A DNA stretch of 64,000 nucleotides from Alphaproteobacteria bacterium (GTDB lineage: Bacteria; Pseudomonadota; Alphaproteobacteria; Micropepsales; Micropepsaceae). Below are positions 35,920 to 44,464 of the stretch, piece by piece (position 1 is the stretch's first letter; every line of letters begins with the position of its first letter). Under the pieces are notes generated by a model. The model searched no databases. It was not told the DNA's origin and saw only the letters and a list, made by a program, of their open reading frames with translations. The translations under genes were made by a program, and so were the position numbers. The stretch is from positions 124,001-188,000 of the forward strand of contig JAFARO010000004.1 of the NCBI GenBank assembly GCA_019245415.1. The letters run 5' to 3'.

Positions 35920-36909
35920 ATGAAGAGCCGCTTCAGGGCGATCCTGATCAGCAAGCACGACGATGTGCAAAAGGTCGAGGATGTCGAGCTTTCGCGGGCC
36001 GATCTGATGGAGGGCGATGTCACCGTCGAGGTTTCGCATTCGACCGTGAATTACAAGGACGGGCTCGTCCTGGGCGGCCGCTCGCCGGTGGTGCGCCGCT
36101 TTCCGATGATCCCGGGAATCGACTTGGCAGGCACGGTGGCGGAGTCGTCGCATGCGGGTTTTAAGTCGGGCGACAAGGTTCTGCTCAACGGCTTTGGGCT
36201 GAGCGAGACGCACTACGGCGGCTACAGCGAACTCGCGCGCGTGAAAGGCGACTGGCTGGTACCGCTGCCAAAGGCGTTCTCGCCAGCCGAGGCGATGGCT
36301 ATCGGCACGGCGGGCTATACCGCAATGCTTGCCGTGCTGGCGTTGGAAGATGCCCATATTACGCCCGACAAAGGCGCGGTGGTGGTGAGCGGCGCTGCCG
36401 GAGGCGTCGGCTCCGTCGCGACAGCGCTTCTTGCGAAGCTCGGCTATCGTGTCATCGCCTCGACGGGCCGTACGGAGGAGGTGGACTATCTCAAGGGTCT
36501 CGGTGCCGCGGAGATCATTCCGCGTGCAGAGCTTGCAGCGGATCCGCGGCCCTTGGCGAAGGAGCGCTGGGCCGGCGGCATCGACAGCGTCGGCTCGAAG
36601 ACGCTTGCCAACATGCTCGTCGCGACCTCCTATGGCGGAGCGGTCGCGGCCTGCGGCTTGGCCGGCGGAATGGATTTGCCCACGAGTGTCGCGCCCTTCA
36701 TCCTGCGCGGCGTATCGCTTCTGGGGATCGATTCGGTGCAGATGCCGATGCCGCGGCGGCGCCAGGCCTGGGATCGACTGGCACGCGATCTGGACATGTC
36801 GAAGCTCGCAGCGATGACGAAAACCATCGTCTTCGGCGAGCTCCGCCAGGCCGCCCAGGACATCCTCGCGGGAAAGGTGCGCGGTCGCGTCGTCGTGGAA
36901 ATTCGATGA
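35920..36909 (+). CDS. acuI: Acrylyl-CoA reductase-like MDR oxidoreductase (AcuI/YhdH)
   Basis: A 329-residue medium-chain reductase without the zinc-binding residues of alcohol dehydrogenases. It carries [21 protein letters not shown], the NADPH-binding [29 protein letters not shown] and [11 protein letters not shown], matching the AcuI/YhdH group. Such enzymes reduce acryloyl-CoA to propionyl-CoA, detoxifying acrylate. It overlaps the LysE-type exporter by 4 bases (ATGA), so the two are probably one operon. The symbol reflects family membership; the substrate was not checked. Confidence 0.88.
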   Translation: MKSRFRAILISKHDDVQKVEDVELSRADLMEGDVTVEVSHSTVNYKDGLVLGGRSPVVRRFPMIPGIDLAGTVAESSHAGFKSGDKVLLNGFGLSETHYGGYSELARVKGDWLVPLPKAFSPAEAMAIGTAGYTAMLAVLALEDAHITPDKGAVVVSGAAGGVGSVATALLAKLGYRVIASTGRTEEVDYLKGLGAAEIIPRAELAADPRPLAKERWAGGIDSVGSKTLANMLVATSYGGAVAACGLAGGMDLPTSVAPFILRGVSLLGIDSVQMPMPRRRQAWDRLARDLDMSKLAAMTKTIVFGELRQAAQDILAGKVRGRVVVEIR

Positions 36910-37565
36910 ACGAATTGAGCCACGTTTTCCTCATCTTCCCAGGGATCGTGATCGGGCTTGTGGTTGCCGCCCCGATCGGGCCGGTAAACCTGATCTGCAT
37001 CCGCCGTACCTTGCAATACGGTTTCTTGAACGGTTTCGTCTCAGGCCTCGGCGCGGCACTGGGCGATGGACTGTTCGCCATCGTCACCGGCTTCGGCCTG
37101 ACCGCGATCTCGCAGCTCATCGAGGGCTTGTCGCTCGCGCTCCAACTCGCCGGCGGGACGCTGCTCCTCTGTTTCGGGCTCTATACCTACTTCTCGCAGC
37201 CGCCGAGCCGCTTCGACACCAAGGCCGAGAACGGCGACAAGGCAGGCCGGACCCTCGCCAGGTCGATGGCGTCCACCTTTGCGCTCACCATCACCAATCC
37301 TGCCACCTTGTTGGGGTTCACCGCGATGTTCACCGGCTTGGGCGGCCTGGCAGGCGACAATCCCAGCTTCTTCGCGGCTGCGTTCGTCGTCGGCGGCGTG
37401 ATCGTCGGTTCGAGCCTGTGGTGGCTGGCGCTGACCCTTGGCGTGGGCCTTCTGCACGCGCGCATCGACGATCGCGTGATGCGCATCATCAATCATGGAT
37501 CGGGACTGCTCGTGGCGGCCTTCGGGCTCGGCGTCCTCGGCCACGTCGCTTACCGGTTGCTCTGA
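36906..37565 (+). CDS. LysE/RhtB-family exporter
   Basis: A 219-residue membrane protein with about six hydrophobic helices. The family N-terminal block [24 protein letters not shown] and the later [14 protein letters not shown] are typical of the LysE superfamily. These proteins export amino acids or related small molecules. It is coupled to the AcuI-like gene by an ATGA overlap. The cargo is unknown. The 178-base gap after it contains GC-rich palindromes (GGCGCGCGCC twice near 37575 and 37600) but no T-run terminator. Confidence 0.87.
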   Translation: MNELSHVFLIFPGIVIGLVVAAPIGPVNLICIRRTLQYGFLNGFVSGLGAALGDGLFAIVTGFGLTAISQLIEGLSLALQLAGGTLLLCFGLYTYFSQPPSRFDTKAENGDKAGRTLARSMASTFALTITNPATLLGFTAMFTGLGGLAGDNPSFFAAAFVVGGVIVGSSLWWLALTLGVGLLHARIDDRVMRIINHGSGLLVAAFGLGVLGHVAYRLL

Positions 37566-37743
37566 TGACGGTCGGGGCGCGCGCCAGATCAGGGGAGGAA
37601 CGGCGCGCGCCATCCGGCCTTTGGACGCCCTGGCCAGGAGGTGCAACCCTCCGGGCGCCCAGTCATCGGCTGACCAGTATAAAACGCGCCACCGGGATGG
37701 CTTGGTCGGTTGCGGAACGTGAAAAAGCGTCAATGAAGGCGCG

Positions 37744-38121
37744 TTAACTCGGCGCGCATACCAGCGACACCTTGCGCACTTCCGTCGCGGAGGGCGCCCG
37801 CAGCGCCGAGCCGTAATGCTTGACGGCCAATTTGATCCGTACACGTCCGTCCTGCACCAGATTCGGCGGCACCGCGAACCCGTAGCCGCCGCCGGCCTGT
37901 GCTTCGCGAACACCGAAGGGAGACACGCTGCCCAGGCGCTTGCCGTTTTCGCTGCGCACCGCAATCGCGCTGGCGCGCGGCAGCGGCCCCACATCGATCA
38001 ACAGGCGCAAGCTCATTGAACAAGGGGGCGCAGCCAGGGTTTCTACGCGCCATGCCGGCGCTGCCGCGGCCGGGGTCGCAACGACTGCGAATGCCAGTAC
38101 GGCGAGCACACGCCGGGCCAT
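37744..38121 (-). CDS. Small secreted protein downstream of tyrosinase
   Basis: A 125-residue protein with a signal peptide (LAVLAFAVVATPAAAA). The mature ~105 residues have two cysteines near the ends (PPCSM and LVCAPS), enough for one disulfide, and a beta-strand-like pattern (RVRIKLAVKHYG). I recognise no family. It begins 4 bases after the tyrosinase stop, so it is co-transcribed. A role as partner or copper chaperone of the tyrosinase is possible, but only one His is present, unlike MelC1 of Streptomyces. Confidence 0.65.
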   Translation of the reverse strand: MARRVLAVLAFAVVATPAAAAPAWRVETLAAPPCSMSLRLLIDVGPLPRASAIAVRSENGKRLGSVSPFGVREAQAGGGYGFAVPPNLVQDGRVRIKLAVKHYGSALRAPSATEVRKVSLVCAPS

Positions 38122-38125
38122 CCGC

Positions 38126-39697
38126 CTACCACACCGTCACGGACGCGGCTTGCAGCTTCGTTGCCGGGGCTCCGCGAAGCAGGGCGGTTCCGGGCGCGCT
38201 GCGCGGCACGACCTGGATTGTGAGAGTCTTGGCGTTCGCCGCCTGTGCAGAGCGAAGCGCGCGATCGATCGGCACTGAGAAGGTTGCCGGCATGCCCGCC
38301 ATTTTGGGCGAGAACCCGAAGAACGCGATGCTGCCCGCGAAATAGGGGCTCTTGGCGGAGGTGTCGGTGTTGCCGCCAGGCGCATTCACCAGCACGGCGA
38401 AGCTGCGCGGCGCCGACGGCGAGCTCGGATAGGGGATGGTGACCTTGGCAATCACAGCGTTGCTCTTCTCCAGGAGCGCGCGAGGGGAGGCTGCGAGAGC
38501 AGCCACGCCGTTCTTCACCGTGCCCTTGACAGCGCGCGCCGCCACCTGAATCGGGCACTTGCCGATCATGTCCTCGCCGGTGCCTGGCTGGTAGGTGTAG
38601 CCGAACTGCGCCATGGAGACGTAACTCCCGGCCTCGACTTGCGTCACCGGCTGGCCCTTGGAATTGACATAGAACATGAACTTCTCGCGGGCATACTTGT
38701 CCCAGCTCGCGCCCCTGCGCAGGTAGGGAAGGCGGCAAGATTGCTGCTTGCGGGTCCATACATCCCACAGACGGTCCATGTTGGAGTGGTGCAGGAAGAA
38801 GATCGGGTCGACCGGCGACAGGTTGTCCTGCATGAAGCCCAGCTGCGAGTTTGGCACGTGATTGACGCCGCCGATATTGTTGTGGGTGAGATTGTGCGGC
38901 TGGCTCTCGAGCACGCCGATGAGCGGGTTGCGCGGCGCCATCTGGCTGTGCTGATCGGTCTCGCCGCTGTTGAAGTCGGTGAAGGATGGTGCCGAAAGTC
39001 CGCCGTCGACCGTTTCCTTCGACACCGCGACCTGGGTATCGTCGTCGAGGCAGGCGTTTCCGGTCTTTAAGTAACGCGCATAGGGCGTGGTCGCGAACAT
39101 CGTCGCCTTGGCCTGATCCCACACCGACGCCAGAGTCGGCATACCGCGGACATCGAGCGCCGACAACTGCTCATTCGACAGCCCCGACCAGAACGCTTCC
39201 AGCGCCGGGTTGAGATAGTTGTAGAAGGTGTCGAAGCTAGAGATGTACTGATTGTAGGCTTGGTCGATGGGCGTGAGTATGCCCTCAAGCATCGGTTTGG
39301 GGATGCAATAGCCCGGTTGCTCGCCGCCCGTCGCCGACCAGTCCCAATAAGGCATCGCGAATTCCGGATTGCCGCCGAGCTCTCGCACGGTCTGTTCGAA
39401 ATAGCCGAGATAGGGGCGGTGCCAAACGAAGAACCACCAGTTCATGTGCGGGCAGTCGAGCGTGTGGATGAAGGCGTTGCGGAACCAGTTGCGGCCGTCG
39501 CGCGGGTCGAGCGCCAGCATGCGCTTGATCGCGGTGGCGTAGCTTTCCAGCATCGCCGCGCCTTCCTTGCTCGTCGCGTTGTAGCGGACATATTTGGGCG
39601 TCGCGCGACCGACGGTCGGCACGGCAGAGACACCCGCGAACGCCGCGGTGGCCGCAAGGAAGCTGCGGCGCGATGTGCCGCGCGGACGATGGCCCAT
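38126..39697 (-). CDS. Tat-exported tyrosinase / polyphenol oxidase
   Basis: A 523-residue type-3 copper enzyme with a twin-arginine signal (TSRRSFLAATAAFAG). The CuA site has H78 (FIHTLDCPH), H84 and H93 (FVWHRPYL). The CuB site has H268 and H272 (QPHNLTHNN) and the HH pair at 303-304 in IFFLHHSNMDRLW. The C-terminal part, with SFAVLVNAPGG, FAGSIAFFGF and TLTIQVVPR, resembles the KFDV domain of plant polyphenol oxidases. It should oxidise phenols to quinones in the periplasm or outside. A small secreted protein follows at once. Confidence 0.9.
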   Translation of the reverse strand: MGHRPRGTSRRSFLAATAAFAGVSAVPTVGRATPKYVRYNATSKEGAAMLESYATAIKRMLALDPRDGRNWFRNAFIHTLDCPHMNWWFFVWHRPYLGYFEQTVRELGGNPEFAMPYWDWSATGGEQPGYCIPKPMLEGILTPIDQAYNQYISSFDTFYNYLNPALEAFWSGLSNEQLSALDVRGMPTLASVWDQAKATMFATTPYARYLKTGNACLDDDTQVAVSKETVDGGLSAPSFTDFNSGETDQHSQMAPRNPLIGVLESQPHNLTHNNIGGVNHVPNSQLGFMQDNLSPVDPIFFLHHSNMDRLWDVWTRKQQSCRLPYLRRGASWDKYAREKFMFYVNSKGQPVTQVEAGSYVSMAQFGYTYQPGTGEDMIGKCPIQVAARAVKGTVKNGVAALAASPRALLEKSNAVIAKVTIPYPSSPSAPRSFAVLVNAPGGNTDTSAKSPYFAGSIAFFGFSPKMAGMPATFSVPIDRALRSAQAANAKTLTIQVVPRSAPGTALLRGAPATKLQAASVTVW

Positions 39698-39730
39698 TGG
39701 AATATCCCCTCGGCTCGAACCGGAAGGGTA

Positions 39731-39750
39731 AAACTATCGAAGGTAGTTTC
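39731..39750. promoter_or_regulatory. Short inverted repeat upstream of tyrosinase
   Basis: AAACTATC and GGTAGTTT form an 8-base inverted repeat (one G-T pair) around a GAA centre, 34 bases upstream of the tyrosinase start. On the minus strand the hairpin is followed by TTTTACCC. It could be an operator, or a weak terminator after the nitronate monooxygenase gene. Confidence 0.35.
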
Positions 39751-39794
39751 AAAGATCAAAAGACGCGCATCGCCGCTGGGCCACGCGCCCGGTA

Positions 39795-40763
39795 TCAACG
39801 GCGCAGCTTGGCGAGCCGGTCGAGCACCGCATCGGCGTCCGTGACGATCTCGCGCACGATTTCGGCGGCGGACTTCACGGCATGGATCGCGCCTGCCCCT
39901 TGGCCCATGGCGAAGGCGGAGCGCTCGCGCGAAAGTCCTTCGATCTGGCCGCCGATACCGCCCATCACGCCCGCCTGATGCGAAAGCATCGCCTGCTGCG
40001 GGAAGGGCTGGATGTCCGAAGGCCGGCTCTCCCAATCGGCCGTCCACTCGTTCTTGAACACGCGCATCGGCTTGCCCGAATAGGCGCGCGTGACGATCGT
40101 ATCCTCGTCGTTGGCGTCCACGATGACTTGTCTGTAGAGCGCACCGGCATGGGCTTCGTTGCTGGCGATGAAGCGCGTTCCCATCCACACGGCTTGGGCG
40201 CCGAGCGCCAGCGCCGCCGCCAGCCCGCGCCCGTTGACGATCGAGCCGGCCGCGATCACGGGTACCTTCACCGCGTCGACGATTTGCGGGATCAGCGCCA
40301 GCCCCGCGATCCGTCCGGTGTGTCCGCCGGCTTCGGTCCCTTGCGCGACGACGGCATCGAGGCCTCCGGCTTCCGCAGAACGGGCGTGTTTCACCGTGCC
40401 GTTCACGTTCATCACTTTCAGGCCGGCGTCGTGGAACTTCTTCACCAGATGCGGCGGCGGCACGCCGAGACCGGAGATGAACGCCTTGGCACCGCCTTCG
40501 ATGATGACGTCCGCGGCGCGTTCGAGCGATTCCGGCACCGCGGCCAGAAGATCGACGCCGAACGGCCTGTCGGTGAGATCGCGGGTCTTCTCGATCTCGC
40601 CTCGGATCTCGGCGAGCGAGCGCCCCGCCATGCCAAGCGTGCCGAAGCCTCCGGCGTTCGACACCGCGGCGGCGAGCTCGGCGTAGGAAACGCCGCCCAT
40701 GCCCGCAAGCAGGATCGGGTGCTCGATTCCGAGCATGTCGCAGATCGGCGTGCGGATGGTCAT
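39795..40763 (-). CDS. Nitronate monooxygenase family FMN enzyme
   Basis: A 322-residue TIM-barrel flavoprotein of the nitropropane dioxygenase family. Key blocks are PICDMLGIEHPILLAGMGG, AVSNAGGFGTLG, AQGTEAGGHTG, PVIAAGSIVNGRGLAAALALGAQAVWMGTRF and FAMGQGAGAIHAVKSAAEIV. It is likely to oxidise alkyl nitronates; some family members act on CoA-linked enoyl substrates instead. It sits upstream of the tyrosinase gene on the same strand with 97 bases between. Confidence 0.88.
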   Translation of the reverse strand: MTIRTPICDMLGIEHPILLAGMGGVSYAELAAAVSNAGGFGTLGMAGRSLAEIRGEIEKTRDLTDRPFGVDLLAAVPESLERAADVIIEGGAKAFISGLGVPPPHLVKKFHDAGLKVMNVNGTVKHARSAEAGGLDAVVAQGTEAGGHTGRIAGLALIPQIVDAVKVPVIAAGSIVNGRGLAAALALGAQAVWMGTRFIASNEAHAGALYRQVIVDANDEDTIVTRAYSGKPMRVFKNEWTADWESRPSDIQPFPQQAMLSHQAGVMGGIGGQIEGLSRERSAFAMGQGAGAIHAVKSAAEIVREIVTDADAVLDRLAKLRR

Positions 40764-40787
40764 GGGGCTGCTCGCATCGGTCGCGCC

Positions 40788-42041
40788 TTATCCATAGCGC
40801 TTCTGCGCCTCGCGAGTCAGGCCTAACCCAACGGAAAGAAAGTCCGAGCCGCCCGCGATCCGGGCGGCCGGGGCAGCGGCGGCAATCGCTTTGCGCACGG
40901 CCGGCACGCGGCTGGAGCCGCCGGTGAAGAAAATCGTCGAGACCGCATCGGGCCGCATGCCGGCATCGTTGATGCAGCGCGCGGCGAGTGCGGTCAGTCG
41001 CTGGTTCTTGTCATGGATCGCGGCTTCGAATCCGGCGCGTGTCGCGTTCGCGCATAGAGTTGCATCAAGGAAGGACAAGTCGATCATCACAGAATCGTTG
41101 CCGCTCAGTCCGATCTTGGCGTCCTCGACCGAAAGCGCGATGCGATGGCCGAGCCGTCGGCGCAAAGTCACGAGCAGGCGCGCGGCTTTTTCGGGCTCGC
41201 AGGCATCGGCGACAAGTTCCCTGACCTCGCGCACATTGCGCCAGGTATAGGCGAAGTTGATCGTCGACCACGTCGCAAGCTCGTAATAGAGCGACTTAGG
41301 CATCGGCAGATCCTTGGTGCGGAGCTGGGTGCCGAGACCAAGCAGCGGCATCACCGCGTCGAGGCTCAGACGCGCGTCGAAATCGGTGCCGCCGATGCGA
41401 GCGCCGTCGTTGGCGAGGATGTCTGCGCTGCGGTCGGCGCGGCCGCGGCGTTCGGGCCCGATGCGCACGACGCTGAAATCCGAGGTGCCGCCGCCGATAT
41501 CGGCGATCAGCACGATCTCCTCGGCCATCGCGGTCTCTTCGTAGTGATAGGCCGCGGCAATGGGCTCGAATTCGAAGCTCACTTCGCGAAAGCCGGCGCG
41601 CCGCGCGATGGCTTCGAGCACGGATTGCGCCTTCCTGTCCGCGACCTTGTCGTCGTCGACGAAGCGCACCGGACGTCCGTGCACCACATGGCTCAGCTCT
41701 TCGCCGGCGAAGCGTTCCACCCGCTGCTTCAGGTGGCGGATGAACAACTCGATCACATCGGTCAGCGCCACCATCTTGGTGCCGAGTGCGGTCTTCTCGT
41801 CGATCAGGGGCGAGGCGAGGATCGATTTAAGCGCGCGCATCAGCCGACCCTCGGTCTGGCCGACATAGGCAGCGACCGCCGCGCCGCCATAGAGCACGCG
41901 CCCGCGCGCCTCGTAATCGAAGAACACCGCGCTCGGCATCAGCGTGCTTTCACCTTCCAGCGGCGCAAGCGTGGGCCTGCCTTCCCGCAGAATGCCGATC
42001 GTCGAGTTGGAAGTGCCGAAATCCAGTCCGCAGGCGCGCAT
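40788..42041 (-). CDS. Hsp70-family ATPase, YegD-like
   Basis: A 417-residue actin-fold ATPase. It has phosphate loop 1 GLDFGTSNSTIG, the phosphate-2 block IADIGGGTSDFSVV and the adenosine motif IFFTGGSSRVPAVRK. It ends soon after the nucleotide-binding domain and lacks the DnaK substrate-binding domain, as expected for YegD. The cellular role of YegD proteins is unclear. It may be co-transcribed with the following nitronate monooxygenase gene, 24 bases downstream. Confidence 0.88.
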   Translation of the reverse strand: MRACGLDFGTSNSTIGILREGRPTLAPLEGESTLMPSAVFFDYEARGRVLYGGAAVAAYVGQTEGRLMRALKSILASPLIDEKTALGTKMVALTDVIELFIRHLKQRVERFAGEELSHVVHGRPVRFVDDDKVADRKAQSVLEAIARRAGFREVSFEFEPIAAAYHYEETAMAEEIVLIADIGGGTSDFSVVRIGPERRGRADRSADILANDGARIGGTDFDARLSLDAVMPLLGLGTQLRTKDLPMPKSLYYELATWSTINFAYTWRNVREVRELVADACEPEKAARLLVTLRRRLGHRIALSVEDAKIGLSGNDSVMIDLSFLDATLCANATRAGFEAAIHDKNQRLTALAARCINDAGMRPDAVSTIFFTGGSSRVPAVRKAIAAAAPAARIAGGSDFLSVGLGLTREAQKRYG

Positions 42042-42135
42042 CGCTGTCCCCGTCTTGCCCGAGAGGGGATGTCATCTAGTACGCAAAACCCGGGCTTGCC
42101 AGACTGTTTTTTCGCGCTTAAAATGACGCCGCATC

Positions 42136-42174
42136 GTGGGATGTCCGGAAAACCGGGCGTCCCACTTTTTGTTT
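42136..42174 (+). terminator. Intrinsic terminator-like hairpin oriented to the plus strand
   Basis: GTGGGATGTCCGG and CCGGGCGTCCCAC form a 13-base stem (two G-T pairs) with an AAAA loop, followed on the plus strand by TTTTTGTTT. No plus-strand gene ends here. The minus-strand DUF2306 gene stops 13 bases away, so the hairpin may serve it, although no T-run follows in that direction. A promoter-like TTGCCA, 17-base spacer, TAAAAT precedes it at about 42099-42127 on the plus strand. Confidence 0.6.
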
Positions 42175-42186
42175 GTGTACGGACGA

Positions 42187-42831
42187 TCAGGCCGGGTGCG
42201 GCCGTGCGGAAAGGGTGCTGCCGGTCAGCGCGGTGTAGAGCGCGACCGCGATCACGTTCGGAATCCAGGATGTGTAGGCCAGCCAGGGCGACATCTGGCT
42301 GTAGCTGTGGAAGCCCAGGAAGATCATCCCGATCGGGATCTGCAGCCGCAAGGTCACCGCGCCGAAGGTCATCGCATAGCTGAAGCGCATCCAGATGCGA
42401 TGGGCGGCGAAATTGCCGGCGAGCGCCGCGCGCCAGCCGCCGATATTTGCGGTGATCCAGGAAACCGCGAGCAGCCCGAAACCCAATCCCGCGAACGGCC
42501 CGCCCGAGGCGTAGGGCGCCGTCGCCAGCGCTCCGGCCCCGGCGATCAGACAGGCGACGATGTAAACGCGTCCCGTCCAGCGATGCAGGCGGGGCCGCCG
42601 CGCGCGCAATCCTGGAATGAACTGGAAGGGACCCGCGGCGAGCGCGATCGGCCCGACAAGCATGTGGGTCAGCGCCTGAACGGGGACGTGGTGGATGACC
42701 CGCTGGATATCCGGGTCGATCAACGGGTAGCCACCGGACAACGCGGCCCAATAGCGCAACGACCAAAGTGCGACGCCCGCGGCCAGAAGCGTCATCCCGC
42801 ACCGGACAAACCGCACCGATCCCGCTTCCAT
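42187..42831 (-). CDS. DUF2306-family membrane protein
   Basis: A 214-residue protein with about six hydrophobic helices. It has conserved His-containing blocks (HHVPVQALTHMLVGPIALAAGPFQF, RPRLHRWTGRVYIVACL, AAHRIWMRFSYAMTFGAV) typical of DUF2306 proteins, which resemble heme-binding membrane proteins. The function is unknown. It diverges from a TetR-family gene with a 41-base gap containing operator-like sequence, so it is the likely target of that regulator. Confidence 0.83.
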   Translation of the reverse strand: MEAGSVRFVRCGMTLLAAGVALWSLRYWAALSGGYPLIDPDIQRVIHHVPVQALTHMLVGPIALAAGPFQFIPGLRARRPRLHRWTGRVYIVACLIAGAGALATAPYASGGPFAGLGFGLLAVSWITANIGGWRAALAGNFAAHRIWMRFSYAMTFGAVTLRLQIPIGMIFLGFHSYSQMSPWLAYTSWIPNVIAVALYTALTGSTLSARPHPA

Positions 42832-42852
42832 TGCAGCGCCTCCTGCAACCGA

Positions 42853-42898
42853 CTAAACAGTGTCAAGATACCATGGAGCCTCATTTGAACACTGTCAA
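42853..42898. promoter_or_regulatory. Two operator-like elements at the TetR/DUF2306 divergent start
   Basis: The two elements are CTAAACAGTGTCAA at 42853-42866 and TTGAACACTGTCAA at 42885-42898. On opposite strands both share the core CACTGT flanked by TTGA or its complement. They straddle the TetR start codon at 42873 and sit next to the DUF2306 start at 42831. Such pseudo-palindromes are typical TetR-family targets, so autoregulation and control of DUF2306 are likely. Confidence 0.5.
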
Positions 42899-43547
42899 GA
42901 TCAAGGCCGCCAGAAAACCGCGCGTCCGGCGCCCCTATCATCATGGCGATCTCCCCGAGCGCCTGGTCGAAGTCGCCGAGGCGGTGATCCGCGAGCGCGG
43001 GGTCGACGGATTTTCGCTGCGCGAAGTGGTGCGCCGGGCCGGGGTATCGCCGGCCGCGCCGGCCCATCATTTCGGCGACGCGCGCGGACTGCTGTCGGAA
43101 GTGGCGCTGCGCGGCTTTCGCGCCTTCGGTGACGCCCTGGCTGCCGCCGACGCCCGCGGCGGTACCGATCCCGAGAAGCGGCTCTATGAGCAGGGCCTCG
43201 CCTATGTGACGTTCGCCCTCAAGCATCCTGCGCGCTTCCAGCTCATGTTCCGGCACGGAAAATACGATATCGGCTACAAGGATCTGCCGGCGGCGTCCGA
43301 GCGCGCTTATCAGGTGCTGGAGGACGCGGTTCGGGCGGCCATGGGCTTGGCGGCGGGCGAGCCCATGACCGATGACGCCAACGGGTTCCTGATGGCGACA
43401 TGGTCGGTGGTGCACGGCTTCGCCCATCTGGCGTTGGGCGAAGAGCTCACGCGGCCGGCCCGCGCGCGCGGCGGAAAAGACCAGGTCCTCCAGGCTCTGC
43501 TGCCGTTGACGTTGAAGCATTTGCCGCGGCCGAAGAGGCCGCGGTAG
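42873..43547 (+). CDS. TetR-family transcriptional regulator
   Basis: A 224-residue regulator. A basic N-terminal stretch precedes the helix-turn-helix: YHHGDLPERLVEVAEAVIRERGVDGFSLREVVRRAGVSPAAPAHHFGDARGLL (given here as a block description of residues ~22-74). The C-terminal ligand domain contains the WHG-like FLMATWSVVHGFAHLAL. The ATG at 42873 is preferred to an upstream start at 42768 that would run antisense through the divergent gene. The inducer is unknown. Confidence 0.88.
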   Translation: MEPHLNTVKIKAARKPRVRRPYHHGDLPERLVEVAEAVIRERGVDGFSLREVVRRAGVSPAAPAHHFGDARGLLSEVALRGFRAFGDALAAADARGGTDPEKRLYEQGLAYVTFALKHPARFQLMFRHGKYDIGYKDLPAASERAYQVLEDAVRAAMGLAAGEPMTDDANGFLMATWSVVHGFAHLALGEELTRPARARGGKDQVLQALLPLTLKHLPRPKRPR

Positions 43548-43582
43548 CCAGAGCGGCGTCAGGGCACCTATAATCCCGTTCC

Positions 43583-44458
43583 ATGAGTGCTCTCGAGACC
43601 TTCGACATCGCCGCCTGGACCGGGCCTTTCGCCGATGCCGAGCGCGATGCGGCGATTCGGGCGCTGGAAGGCGGACAGGTTCTGTACCTTCCGCATCTGC
43701 CCTTCGTGCTGAGCGAAAAAGAAAAGCGCCTGTTGACGCCGGATTTGTTCAGCGGCCGGGCCAAGAACATCAGTCTCGATCCCTCGGGGAAGTTGAAGCA
43801 CGCCGCCGGCGCCGACGGCGACCGCGCGCTGCTGCAAGGCATGATGCAGCGTTTCGCTTCGGGCGCGGTGTCGCTGATCGAAGGTTTGTTTCCCGGATAT
43901 GCGCCCAAACTCGAACGCGCGCGCACCTCCTATCGGCCGGTCGAGATCGCAGGGCGCAAATATTCTCCGGTCCATGACGATACGCGGCTGCATGTCGATG
44001 CGTTCCCGACGCGGCCGATGCGCGGGCGCCGCATCCTGCGGCTGTTTTCCAACATCCATCCGGGAGCGACGCCGCGCGTTTGGAATGTCGGCGAACCCTT
44101 CGCGCAGATGGCGGAGAAGATCCTTCCCAGAGTGAAGGAGCCGCCGCCAATCGCGGCGTGGCTTCGCGCGGCGACGTTTCAGACCCGCGGCGTTCGCAGC
44201 CGCTACGACGACATGATGATGGGCCTGCACGACCAGGCCAAGCTCAATGTGGACTATCAGCAAGCGACGCCGAAGACCGAGATCGCTTTCCCGCCGGGCA
44301 CGACGTGGCTCTGCTACACCGACCAGGTGATGCATGCGGCTTTGTCCGGCCAGTACGTGCTGGAACAAACCTTCCACCTGGACGTCGAGGCGATGGCAGA
44401 GCCTGCGCGCGCGCCGCTCAAGGTACTGGAGCGGATGACCGGCCGGGCGTTGGTGTGA
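43583..44458 (+). CDS. kdoO: Kdo hydroxylase family Fe(II)/2-oxoglutarate dioxygenase
   Basis: A 291-residue enzyme of the Kdo 3-hydroxylase (KdoO) family. The central block HDDTRLHVDAFPTRPMRGRR contains the iron-binding H137-x-D139, and H251 (VMHAALSGQ) supplies the distal His. RILRLFSNIHPG and VWNVGEPF are family strands. KdoO converts Kdo to Ko on the LPS inner core, changing acid stability and surface charge. It is predicted soluble or peripheral. No LPS core genes lie next to it. Confidence 0.85.
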   Translation: MSALETFDIAAWTGPFADAERDAAIRALEGGQVLYLPHLPFVLSEKEKRLLTPDLFSGRAKNISLDPSGKLKHAAGADGDRALLQGMMQRFASGAVSLIEGLFPGYAPKLERARTSYRPVEIAGRKYSPVHDDTRLHVDAFPTRPMRGRRILRLFSNIHPGATPRVWNVGEPFAQMAEKILPRVKEPPPIAAWLRAATFQTRGVRSRYDDMMMGLHDQAKLNVDYQQATPKTEIAFPPGTTWLCYTDQVMHAALSGQYVLEQTFHLDVEAMAEPARAPLKVLERMTGRALV

Positions 44459-44464
44459 ACAGCG

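Noticed and set aside
37566..37743. GC-rich palindromes after the LysE-type gene as a terminator
   Set aside because: Stems such as GGCGCGCGCC can form, but no T-run follows in either direction.
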